64,000 nt of DNA. It comes from Selaginella moellendorffii. Its lineage: Eukaryota > Streptophyta > Lycopodiopsida > Selaginellales > Selaginellaceae. Positions 12,034-23,216 of the stretch are shown piece by piece. The translations under genes were made by a program, and so were the position numbers. The stretch is taken from NCBI RefSeq assembly GCF_000143415.4, contig NW_003314302.1:327182-391181 (forward strand), written 5' to 3'. Below the pieces are notes generated by a model. That model was not told the origin of the DNA. It did not search any database and worked only from the letters and a program-made list of their open reading frames with translations. Each line of letters begins with the position of its first letter. Position 1 is the stretch's first letter.

Positions 12034-13239
12034 ATGTCTGGAGCAGACGATGGGAGCGTCCCGCTCGATGTCGCGCAGGCCGAGGGTCAGGTATGGCTGC
12101 TCAAGCTCCCAGCGATCGTTGCCACCGCGTGGAACGCGCAAGATTCCAGCGGCAAGAGCGTTGCCGCTGGCGCGGGGCCAGCGGATCCGACGCTCGCCAA
12201 AGTCACTTGCACATTCGATCCTCTCAATCCAGACCCGGAGGCCGCACTAGAGGTGAGCGCTGCGCTCCTGTAGGCTCGGCGTAGAGAATTTGCTCTCCCT
12301 GCTGAAATTTTTTCTCTTCTTTGCTGTTTGAAGTTCACAATGGAACTTTCGGGGCCAGATGACATCAAAGCTTATAGCCTCAATCTCCAGAAAGATGTCG
12401 TGCCAACGCACATCTTTTCCGACACACAGGGTGCGCGGATTTTCTCTCTTAGTTTTGTTTGATCGTTCCTTCGTGTGCATTAGAATGCATTGCGTTTTAT
12501 TATCTGCAGAGAAGGAGTTGATTGACGCCGTGTTTTTCTTCTTTCTGCCATGGCAGGGAGGCTTGCCGTGGAGGGTAAAGTCGAGCGAAAGTTTGATATC
12601 AAACCAAACAGCAAAGCTCGCGAGGAGTACAGGCAGCTCTGCCGAGAGAGGGATCGAAAGTTTAACATGAAAACGAGAACGATACAGGTAAGTGAAGCTC
12701 GCAGTGGAGACTGATACAATACAGTGTTTCTTTGATCCATCCAGGTCTTGAAAGACGATCGTGGAAACCTGATGAGACCAGCTCTTCCACCGACGATTAT
12801 GTTGCAGTCATCCAAGGTAATCCACCCACAAACTATGAGAAGTTATCCAAAAATCAATCTCTTTACTTTTTATTTTGAAGGATGCTGCCAAGAGAAAAGC
12901 GCCTGTCAATGCCAAGAACAATGACGGCAAGAGAACGAGGAGAGAGAGGGGCGAATTGGAAGACCATGTCTTCAAGCTCTTCGAGCAACAGGCCAACTGG
13001 GCTTTGAAGCAGCTCGTCCAGAGAACCGACCAGCCTGTGGTACGTAAAAGCAAACTCTTCTCTTCGTTACTGTGATATCGTTTTCACGAGCTCTTCTTTC
13101 TCAGGCCTTCCTGAAGGAGATTCTCAACGATCTCTGCACTTACAACAAGAGGGGAACCAACCAAGGGACTTACGAGCTCAAACCCGAGTATAGGAAGAAT
13201 CCAGTAGAGGAAAAGCCTGCCGACGCAGCAGCACCTTGA
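12034..13239 (+). CDS. Transcription initiation factor IIF subunit beta (RAP30-like)
   Basis: Six exons read with consistent GT/AG sites: 12034-12252, 12334-12430, 12557-12687, 12745-12816, 12881-13039 and 13105-13239, giving about 270 aa. The N-terminal part (VWLLKLPAIVATAW) is the dimerisation region that pairs with TFIIF-alpha. The middle carries the GRLAVEGKVERKFDI and EYRQLCRERD motifs typical of plant TFIIF-beta. The C-terminal winged-helix part contains HVFKLFEQQANWALKQLVQ and FLKEILNDLCTYNKRG. The protein works in the nucleus, helping RNA polymerase II join the promoter complex. Length fits the family (about 250-270 aa). Introns are 58-126 bp. The next gene downstream (CDPK) is convergent. 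Confidence 0.9.
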
Positions 13240-13260
13240 ATCGATCGATCGATCGATCGT
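13238..13260. repeat. (ATCG)n simple repeat next to the TFIIF-beta stop
   Basis: About five tandem copies of the self-complementary tetramer directly after the stop codon, between two convergent genes. Confidence 0.85.
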
Positions 13261-13370
13261 AACAAGTACGATGACTGTAATTTCTCTCTGCGACTTATTT
13301 TGATTAGCAAAAATCCAAAGCTCAAGGCAAAAAGAAAATAAAAGCGAACCCAAGTTTTTCCCACAGGTAC

Positions 13371-15552
<2,182 letters not shown>

Positions 15553-15803
15553 TCTCCCCTGACCTGATAACGATCGATCGATTGCTCGAGCGCGCGGCGC
15601 TAGAGCTGGATTGGATCGATTCGCTCACCTGGCGCGCTCGAGAGAAGGATTACGCGGTGTTGAGCGTGGATCTTGTCCGGCGGCAGCTCGATCTCCTCCT
15701 CCTCTCGGACTTATCGTGAATGACCATTTCTATTCCTTCGCGACGAGCGTATTCTCGCCCCAATCGTGGAGAACGCGTTTTTCCTAGCACGCTATGACAT
15801 GCG

Positions 15804-15850
15804 TGACGTGGTAAAACCTAGTAGATGACGTGGCCCTAAAAACCCTAAAA
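15804..15850 (-). promoter_or_regulatory. Two TGACGTGG sites and a telo-box upstream of the CDPK
   Basis: TGACGTGG occurs at 15804-15811 and 15826-15833, followed by a telo-box-like aaaaaccctaaaa at 15838-15850. They lie about 250-300 bp upstream of the CDPK ATG, in a 345-bp gap that also holds the MPC1 3' end. TGACG/ACGTGG cores are known bZIP (TGA/ABRE/UPRE-like) sites. Function here is inferred. Confidence 0.45.
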
Positions 15851-15897
15851 CATTTTTAAAGGAATAATCCGTGATTATGACCAAATCATGTTTAACG

Positions 15898-16476
15898 CTA
15901 ACGAACGACCTTTTCTTCTTCCACGCTTTTGGCTGCCTCTTCTTCCTCCTTTCGCGAGGAGCTGGGAAGAACACAGTGTGAGAGAGGAGATCGCGAGCGA
16001 GAGAATCGAGAGAGAGAGAGAGAGAGCTTAACTGGTACTTGTAGATTCTCGAGAGATGATAGAGCTGGACGGTCTCATTGGCGGCGTGGCAGCCAAAGAG
16101 CAAGTAGTTCTTGGGCTTGATCGCCATGGAGAATCGCATGAACAATGCCGAGTAGATGCACATCGCTGCAAGAAATTCCCTCTCGAGATCGATCGAAAGC
16201 AAAGATAATCCATCGAAATCCACTCACCGCAGGTCATGTTTCCAGACATGAGCTCCGGCGGCTTGCTTAGATCGGCCAGGCCCTGCGATTGCGCAATCTC
16301 TGAGAAGCAATTCCCCAAAAACCTCGAGAATCTAGGAGAAGAAATCCACTCACAGCCGCGACGAAGCCCCAATTCGCGATGGGACCCCAGAAATGCGTCG
16401 TCTTGGGGCCGACCTCGCTGTTCCAGATCTTCTTGAGCTGCGCGGAGAATCTCCCGGTGGTCTTCGCGGCCGCCAT
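15898..16476 (-). CDS. MPC1: Mitochondrial pyruvate carrier 1-like protein
   Basis: Four exons: 16354-16476, 16228-16282, 16039-16165 and 15898-15961, about 122 aa, the usual size for the family. Diagnostic text is HFWGPIANWGF near the N terminus, then LADLSKPPELMSGNMT, then MCIYSALFMRFSMAIKPKNYLLFGCHAANETVQLY. These are the conserved helices of the MPC family. The protein sits in the inner mitochondrial membrane and, as a heteromer with MPC2, imports pyruvate. Reading through the donor at 16038 would add a long basic tail. Splicing at GTACCAG...TTCCCAG instead gives a short acidic tail ending KVVR, which fits the family better. The gene is divergent from the DYW PPR gene, which also likely acts in an organelle. 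Confidence 0.88.
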
Positions 16477-16544
16477 GATTGATCTATGGCTAGAAAGGAG
16501 AGAATAGCGCTATCTAGGCTATAAACCCTAATGTGGTGCCATTC
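16477..16544. promoter_or_regulatory. 68-bp bidirectional promoter between MPC1 and the PPR gene
   Basis: Only 68 bp separate the two start codons, so the two genes must share promoter sequence or have overlapping 5' leaders. A telo-box (aaaccctaa, about 16523-16531) sits just before the PPR start. Telo-boxes are common in plant promoters of translation and organelle-related genes. Confidence 0.6.
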
Positions 16545-18815
16545 ATGCCCGCGGTGGAGCTCGCGGGATTGAGCGCTTCGCTGTGGAGGATTCCAAGCAG
16601 GACAGCAGAGATTCTCAAGCTTTCCGACAAGGTAGGCGATCCAGGCTTGCTCAAGGCGACGATTCTCAATCTTTGCAAGAACAGCGGCGACGATCCCAGC
16701 AGCAAGCCAGATCTCGAGACCTACGCATCGCTCCTCCGGCAATGCGCGAGCGCCAGGGCTCTGGATCTCGGGCAGCTCCTCCACGAGGAGATTGCGAGGA
16801 GGAGGTTCGATGGCTACACATTCCTGGGAAATACCCTGATCACCATGTATGGCAGCTGCGGCGACGTCGATCGGGCCAAGAAGGCGTTCGATCGCATCGA
16901 CAGCCGCAATGTCTTCTCCGGGAACGTGATGATCGCGGCATACGCCCAAAACGGGCATTTGCTTGAGGCCGCATCGGTGTTCCAGCGAGTGCCAGAGACG
17001 AATGTGGTGTCTTGGAACTCTATGATCGCGGCCTACGCTCAGCACGGCGACCTCTATGAATCCAGGAAGCTCTTCGACACGATTCCAGAGAAGAACACCG
17101 TCTCCTGGAACTCGATGATCGCCGGGTATGCACAGAACGCCTTCTCCAAAGAGGCACTCAAGCTCTTCAAGGCCATGGATCTCCAGGGGTTCCAGCCGAA
17201 CAAGGTGACCTTTGTGAGCGCTCTAGACGCGGCTGGGAATCTGGGAGCTCTGCCAGAGGGCTCGGCGATCCACGAAGAGGTGCTGGAACACGACTGCGAG
17301 ACCGACACGGCCGTGGCGACGGCGCTCATCAACTTCTTTGGCAAGTGCCGTATGGTGGCAAAGTCCCGAGAGATTTTTAACAGTAGCGCCATCCAGAGGA
17401 ACACCGTGACTTGGACGACGATGATCTCGGTCTACGCTCACAATGGCTTTCTCGACGAGGCACAGAAGCTCTTTGACGTCGCTCCACGGCCGAGCACCGT
17501 GACTTGGAACGTCTTGATGGCAGCCTACTGCCAAAGCGGCGATCCACACCAGGTCCAGGCCATCTTCGACAGGATGAGAGACCGGGACGATGTCTCGTGG
17601 AGCACTCTTGTGGGAGCTTACGCGCAGAGCAACCAGCACAGGACTTCCATGGAGCTCTTCAAGAAGATGGACGTGGAGGGCTACAAGCCGACGAGATTTA
17701 CTTTCATGAGCGTTGTCGACGCGTGCGGTAAGCTCTCTGCGCTGCGAGAAGGCCGAGTTCTCCACTCGAGCATCATGAATAGCGCTCTAAAGTGGGACGT
17801 TGTCTTGCAGAACGGGATCGTCAACATGTTTGGGCGATGCGGCAGCGTTGAGGAGTCGAGCTCGGCTTTCCAGGAGATGCTCCAGAGGGACGCGGTCTCG
17901 TGGTCGATCATGATCTCGGCGTTCGCTCACAATGGTCACGGAGCCGAGGCGCTGGAGACGTTCCTGGCGATGAACCTCGACGGCCAAACTCCCGACGAGC
18001 TAACTTTCGTAAGCATTCTCTCAGTGTGTGCTCACGCTGGACTTCTTCGCGATGCCAGGGGCCATCTGGTAGACATGGTTGGAGACTACGCCCTGGTTCC
18101 AGGACTGGATCACTACGTCTGCCTGGTGGATCTTCTCTGCCGCTCCGGTCGACTGGGTGCCGCTGAAGAACTCGTCGAGACGATGCCTTACGAGCCTCAC
18201 GGATCTGCCTGGCTGACGCTGCTGGCCGCTTGCAAGATGCAAGGTGATCTCAAGCGAGGAGCTCGGGTAGGAAAGTCTTTCCTTGCCACTGATCCGGATA
18301 CTTCAGCTCCTTACGCACTGCTCTCCAGCATCTACGCAGAGGCCAAGCGGGTGAACGAGATGAGAATCGTGAGGAAGGCAATGGAGGAGCGTGGGATCAA
18401 GAAGCAAGCCGGGTGCAGCTATATCGAAGTCCACGATCGAGTTCACGAATTCAAAGCTGGTGAAGTCTCGCATCCCAGACACCGGGACATCCTCTACGAG
18501 CTGATGCAAATCCAGAGGAAGATGGTGGAAGCTGGCTGCGTTCGTGACACGAGGCTTGTGAGCTACGATCTGGAGGAGGAGGAGAAGGAGAATTTGCTCA
18601 CGTACCACAGCGAGAAGCTGGCGATTGGGCTGGGGCTCGTCACCACTCGGCCGGGGACGGAGCTGCGAGTGGTGAAGAACTTGAGAGTGTGCTCGGACTG
18701 CCACACCGCCATCAAGTTTATCTCGAGGATTTGCGGCAGAAGGATTGTGGTGAGGGATTGCAACCGGTTCCATCACTTTGAGGATGGTGTTTGCTCCTGC
18801 AACGATTACTGGTAA
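16545..18815 (+). CDS. PPR protein, PLS class with E and DYW domains
   Basis: One uninterrupted frame of 756 aa. I start it at the first in-frame ATG (MPAVELAG). The frame is also open four codons upstream to a GTG, but no earlier in-frame ATG follows a stop. About 14 tandem pentatricopeptide units fill residues 60-560 (for example NVVSWNSMIAAYAQHGDLYESRKLFD). The E region follows, then a DYW domain with the cytidine-deaminase-like signature: HSE at about 688-690, CSDC at about 716-719, and the C-terminal triplet DYW. Such proteins bind organellar RNA and carry out C-to-U editing. The N terminus is compatible with an organelle transit peptide. It is intronless, as most plant PPR genes are. 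Its target site cannot be read from sequence alone. Confidence 0.93.
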   Translation: MPAVELAGLSASLWRIPSRTAEILKLSDKVGDPGLLKATILNLCKNSGDDPSSKPDLETYASLLRQCASARALDLGQLLHEEIARRRFDGYTFLGNTLITMYGSCGDVDRAKKAFDRIDSRNVFSGNVMIAAYAQNGHLLEAASVFQRVPETNVVSWNSMIAAYAQHGDLYESRKLFDTIPEKNTVSWNSMIAGYAQNAFSKEALKLFKAMDLQGFQPNKVTFVSALDAAGNLGALPEGSAIHEEVLEHDCETDTAVATALINFFGKCRMVAKSREIFNSSAIQRNTVTWTTMISVYAHNGFLDEAQKLFDVAPRPSTVTWNVLMAAYCQSGDPHQVQAIFDRMRDRDDVSWSTLVGAYAQSNQHRTSMELFKKMDVEGYKPTRFTFMSVVDACGKLSALREGRVLHSSIMNSALKWDVVLQNGIVNMFGRCGSVEESSSAFQEMLQRDAVSWSIMISAFAHNGHGAEALETFLAMNLDGQTPDELTFVSILSVCAHAGLLRDARGHLVDMVGDYALVPGLDHYVCLVDLLCRSGRLGAAEELVETMPYEPHGSAWLTLLAACKMQGDLKRGARVGKSFLATDPDTSAPYALLSSIYAEAKRVNEMRIVRKAMEERGIKKQAGCSYIEVHDRVHEFKAGEVSHPRHRDILYELMQIQRKMVEAGCVRDTRLVSYDLEEEEKENLLTYHSEKLAIGLGLVTTRPGTELRVVKNLRVCSDCHTAIKFISRICGRRIVVRDCNRFHHFEDGVCSCNDYW

Positions 18816-19926
18816 GAGTATAATTACTTTGTATTAATTTATTTAAATGATGTCTCTATAATTATTAAAAATTAATACTCCTATTAAGCAAAAAGAAGAG
18901 AATATTCTAAAAAACTGCATTTCACCTATGTGCAAGATGAGACTGAACCTGGCCAAGAATAAGCATTAATTAATTTTACAGTTTTGACATATTGGGCAAA
19001 TGACCTCAACATCTATGCTTGGGTGCATGGCTTGGGAGTTATTACAAACTTGGGAACTCCGAAGCCGTGAATGACACGAACTACCTCGCAGTTCGAAAGC
19101 TAACCGAGAGTTTGATCTCGCTCATGCGCCCATCGCCCGCATCGTCAACGTGAGGTCCCGAACAAGCCGATTGGATGTTGTCGAGCTTGAATCCTCCAAA
19201 GATCTTTCTAACTCCTGCACTGCAAAAACCAGCAGCCGATCGATGAGAACACTAATAGGTGGCGAAGTCTGGAGCGCGCTGCCGAACAGCACCATCCCGG
19301 ACTCGAGGCAGCAAAGTCAGCAAGTTGCGGACGCATCCAGGATCATCGCCGCCAAGCTCTCGCCCATAAGATCTCAAACATCTTCGAGCTCTCGATGGAA
19401 GCCATTGATGAAATCCTCACGGAGTACCTCAGGTCGCGGAGGAGCTCACCACTACTGCTTCTCTAAGATAGCTTTCAACGCCTACAGGCGAGTTCCACGG
19501 AAGGAACAATGGGCAACCGGCCGACGTCGGAGCGCAGACACGGCCATTCTGTTGGCGTTGCGGCCGGCGATAGAGTCGAGCTCGGGGCGATTCTTCTCCA
19601 AGAGAACGACACTGCGTTTGACCTTCTACATACACTTCCACTTCATGGAGTGTATCAGAAAGGTGGCGGCGGATCAAGCACCTGAGACAAAAAAAAAGAA
19701 AGGAGAGTTCTCTAAGAACCGAAAGAGAAATATTTGCTTACATGCTTGGAAGACTTTCTCTGCCTGTAAGTAAACGTTAGACATCTCTCGACAAAAGCAC
19801 ACAAACACAAAAATGAAAAGAAAGTGAAAAAGGACTCACTAAGACAATGACAAAACACGAGCTAACAGACGCACACACACGAACATATCAAGCAAAACAT
19901 ATCAAGAAAAAGAAGAAACGGGAAAC
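18816..19926 (+). other. Intergenic DNA with unassigned gene-like scraps
   Basis: About 18840-18960 is AT-rich. From 19010 the GC content rises and two coding-looking scraps appear in different frames: 'SYYKLGNSEAVNDTNYLAVRK' at about 19040-19110 and 'HKISNIFELSMEAIDEILTE' at about 19366-19425. A 207-codon frame at 19150-19773 crosses this stretch but is low-complexity and Ser/Arg-rich, and I do not trust it. The likeliest reading is the decayed 3' part of an unidentified gene. Confidence 0.35.
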
Positions 19927-21858
19927 TCAAGCCCACCCCCAAGCTCCTAGAATCTCCAGACCTCTCTCGACAAAAGCCTCGACGATGCGATGATCCTCCT
20001 GTCTCCCAAGCTTGCTATGCCACATCACGCTCCTTGCCGCGTCCTTGTCCCGTGCAAACTCCGCCAGAGAAATCAAGTATGCCAGATTTGCGTCGCTGGC
20101 CGTCTTGAACCTTTCCATGGCCTCCATCACCACCTCCGCCGCCGGGACGCCAGGCACCACCATCGCCTCCCCACTCTGCAGCCTCTGGTAATAGGAGTAG
20201 AGCGACCAGTGAATCGCTCGCAAGCACTGTCGCTCCTCCTCGTCCTTGAGCCTGCTCGCGAGAACTGTCTCCAGCGTCTTCACCATCTCGATCTGGTTGG
20301 CCTCCCCCTTGAGCCAGAACTCGAAGTTTGCCTCGGCGAAGTCCCTGTAGTAGCCGTTCACCTCCGCGAGATCCTTGTCCAGCAGCGTCGCCAGGTAGCA
20401 CTTCTTGCAGTCGCACGCGAAACCCAGCCTCTTGCGCCTGTAAGGATGGCCAGCAGAGAACGAGCTCTTCTCCAGCTTCGATATCTCGGGCCGCGACGTA
20501 CCAGGTCACCTTTCCAAGATCCGTTTTGCAGACGTTTGGAACGCAGGAATGGTTGATGAAGCTCCGCAGGATCCAGGTAGACGAAGCCGCGCGAGGAGCT
20601 CGGATGGTAGGATGCCTTGGTGACGATCTCAAAGGTTCGCTTCACTTCAATGCCTTCTAGTGCTTCTCTGCCGCTGCTGTCAATCGGCCAATCCTCGGGA
20701 GTTTTCCAGGTCAGCCGGAAGGTTTCCATGCCGGGGACTTCTCGCTCGTCGCCCGCCACCTCGCAAACGAGGCTGAGAAGCTGCTTGTATACCCGTGAAG
20801 ATTTCATGGCCATCTCAAGCAGCCGAGCAGCAGCGTCTCGGTCGCAAGCCGACTTGTTTTCACCCTGCTCGAAGATGATCGCGTTGCTCACGAGCACGAC
20901 CTCGCCTCGGTTGATCTTTCTCGTCGCAAACAGCCCGCGGCCACGCCTCGTGCTCTTGTCTTCACACATCTTCACCTCCACCGGGCCAGCGTAATCGGCA
21001 AGCTCTGGCGCTTTGATCTCGCTGTTGGAATCGCTCCAAGGGCGAAAAGAGTTGGAAATCTCCTGAGCAACGCTGCTGCTGTCCCGGCTTTGCCTGGCAA
21101 GTTTCTGGGACTTCTCGAATAGCTGGTCGATGAATTGATCTGCCCGAAATCTCCCAAGAGCTGGCACGACCAGTCGTAGAGATGGAGCTTGAGCAAAGCC
21201 AACGCCTCGCGATACACACTCTTGAGAAGGCTGGGATCCATTTCAAGAGCGGCACTGGCAGCGTTGACGCAAACAGAGCTAGAACCCGATTCTGGCGATC
21301 GTCCTGGCCGGCGCCACTAGCCATAGGCTTGAGCAGCAGCCTCAAAGCTCTCGTCTTTGAAGAGCTTGTTCCCTTCCATCCTGATCCTCGCGGGGCTCAT
21401 ACCTTGAAGTCCATGGAGGAAATCCTCGCCAAGGAAAGAGAGCACCTCGACGTTCGCGGGATTGTCAAGCGCGATGGACCAGTAGGACCTGGGATCCAGC
21501 CCTGAATCGCCGGAAACCCCGAGACCATCGCCGTGATCGCGCCCATATCGTCCGTGACGCTGCCGTCGATCATGAGCGCGTCCGCGGCCAGAAATCCATG
21601 AAGAACACGCCCCGTCGCACGCGATTCCGGCTCTAGATCTCCAATCCGGACAGGAGCTAGGGTGGAGATCGCCGCAGAGGGAATGCCGTGATCTCCTTGT
21701 GCCCGCTGGAGGAGCATCGAAGCAAGCATTGTCAGCGGATCCGAGCGCAACACGTCCTAGGGAAGGAATGGCGTGAAAGAATCGGTGTCGCCGCGGCCCA
21801 GAGGAATCGCCCTAGGCACGTGGACGAGGAAGAGCATCACCGCGGTGTGGAGCACCAT
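19927..21858 (-). pseudogene. Broken TPR-SET (SMYD4-like) protein gene, copy 1
   Basis: Pieces of one protein are spread over several frames. The start is MVLHTAVML (ATG at 21858). A TAG follows about 34 codons later, unless a short intron removes it, and then comes 'DPLTMLASMLLQ'. A TPR segment follows ('EMDPSLLKSVYREALALLKL' type). The SET domain has 'RGRGLFATRKINRGEVVL' and 'FINHSCVPNV', the NHSCxPN core. The C-terminal part is 'NGYYRDFAEANFEF' to 'GLEILGAWGWA'. Lesions relative to copy 2 are a ~44-bp deletion in the TPR part near 21270 and a small deletion after 'GEELVLC' that removes the conserved tyrosine-containing YINGGHP stretch. An intact protein would be a lysine methyltransferase candidate. 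Copy 2 lies at 34.2-36.2 kb in the same orientation. Confidence 0.75.
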
Positions 21859-21879
21859 TGCGGTCGCGCGCCAAATGTA

Positions 21880-22005
21880 AGGAAAGCGCCTTTATGGTTT
21901 TTCCTTTAAAATAATGAATCCTTATGTTAAAAGAAATAAAGTGCCTTTAGGGCTTTTCCTTTAAAATGAATAAAGTGCCATTAGGGTTCTTCTTTTAAAA
22001 AGCAA
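21880..22005. repeat. Short tandem repeat upstream of SET copy 1
   Basis: Three diverged units of about 40 bp built on 'aaagtgcctttagggctctt' and 'cctttaaaatgaat'. The same array stands in the same place upstream of SET copy 2 (about 36235-36362), so it was part of the duplicated segment. Confidence 0.75.
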
Positions 22006-22079
22006 GGTATGTGAACTTTGGTAATGAAACTTAATTAAAGTTAAAATAAATATGGTCGAATAAACAAAGTAAATTAGCA

Positions 22080-22270
22080 AATTCTAGTGCATTATATTTT
22101 TTTCCTTTTAAGCTAACTAGAAAAAGGGTAATTATTTAATAAGAAAGCTATTAGTGGTTATTTTATCCTCATTTATCCCCTAAAGTTTTAAACATCAACA
22201 ATGATAGTATATCCAAACCTCATCCTATAATTATATACATTACAATTTATAACCTCATCATGCCCTAGAC
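22080..22270 (+). repeat. Dispersed repeat family C, copy 2
   Basis: It matches 7090-7330 in direct orientation, with many transitions to A/T and small indels. It is non-coding. Confidence 0.6.
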
Positions 22271-22889
22271 TCACTCTATCATGTTTATTTTAACTCTATT
22301 TCTTATCATTTTTTAATGTAGATAAACTCTTCTAGTTCATCATTGTTAATTAGCTCAGAAAGGAGTATATTAACCTTTTTAATTTCAATTTTTTATATTA
22401 CATAAAAAATGTAATATATCATCCTATTCCAACTAAGGATGTTTAATTGACCTCAATACTAGTTTTGAAGTTGCTTATTTTAGGTGAGGCATGAATACAA
22501 GTTATAGTATAATCAATTAAGGTTCTCATATAAGGAATGGGTAATAAGATTTGGCAATAGGGATACTAAGATTATTTTTCCCTTTTTCCCTATTAGTCTC
22601 TTCCCTATAAGCTTAAAATTAAATATTAATAAATCCTATCATAATCATTATTATTATTATAAATTTAAAATAAATCTATAAATTATTTATACAATATGGA
22701 TGTTTATAAATTTTTGAATCCCACCAAGGATAATTTGGTACCCTTTCATTGTATGTAACAATATCACAATCATCTTGTATAGTTAAATATGTAATTTGTA
22801 AACAATATGAATGCTTACAATATTTATTAATGGACCACACTACCTTTTTCTTTTCATTATATAAAACTAAATTTCCATCAATTTAAAGG
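22271..22889. other. AT-rich intergenic DNA, nothing recognised
   Basis: No gene or repeat seen, apart from general AT richness up to the edge of the gypsy element. Confidence 0.6.
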
Positions 22890-23064
22890 TGTGAGGGCCA
22901 AGTGTACAGCTACAATGCCGTATACTAATATTACTGTAATGGGATTTTGGTAGCCGTCGGATTGGTTTCAATCTGGACCACTCGATCCTGTATATAAACT
23001 AGGATTTTTGGGTTAATTGATATGCACATTTCTGTATTCCCTTTCCATATTCTAAACACTCACA
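22890..23064 (+). repeat. 5' LTR of gypsy copy 1
   Basis: TG...CA ends. It contains a TATA-like 'tgtatataaac' about 70 bp before its end. Matches the two 178-bp LTRs of the copy at 48.3 kb. Confidence 0.88.
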
Positions 23065-23216
23065 TTAGTGGAGGTGAGGGGCACCTTTGATTGTCCCTGA
23101 GGAGTGCTTAGATTTGGGATTTTGGTTTAGATTTAACTTTTTGCATTGTCTAGATCTACCATTTTCTTCTAACTTTTTGTCATTTCTCTTCTTTTGCTCT
23201 TTCTTCGTCCGTCTTT

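Noticed and set aside
17223-17765. 180-codon antisense frame inside the DYW PPR gene
   Set aside because: A shadow of PPR coding sequence. The same kind of antisense frame recurs in the other PPR genes (for example 204 codons at 30035-30649 and 39489-40103).
19150-19773. 207-codon Ser/Arg-rich frame
   Set aside because: Low complexity and no domain. Better coding-looking scraps occur in other frames of the same stretch, so it is probably decayed gene sequence.
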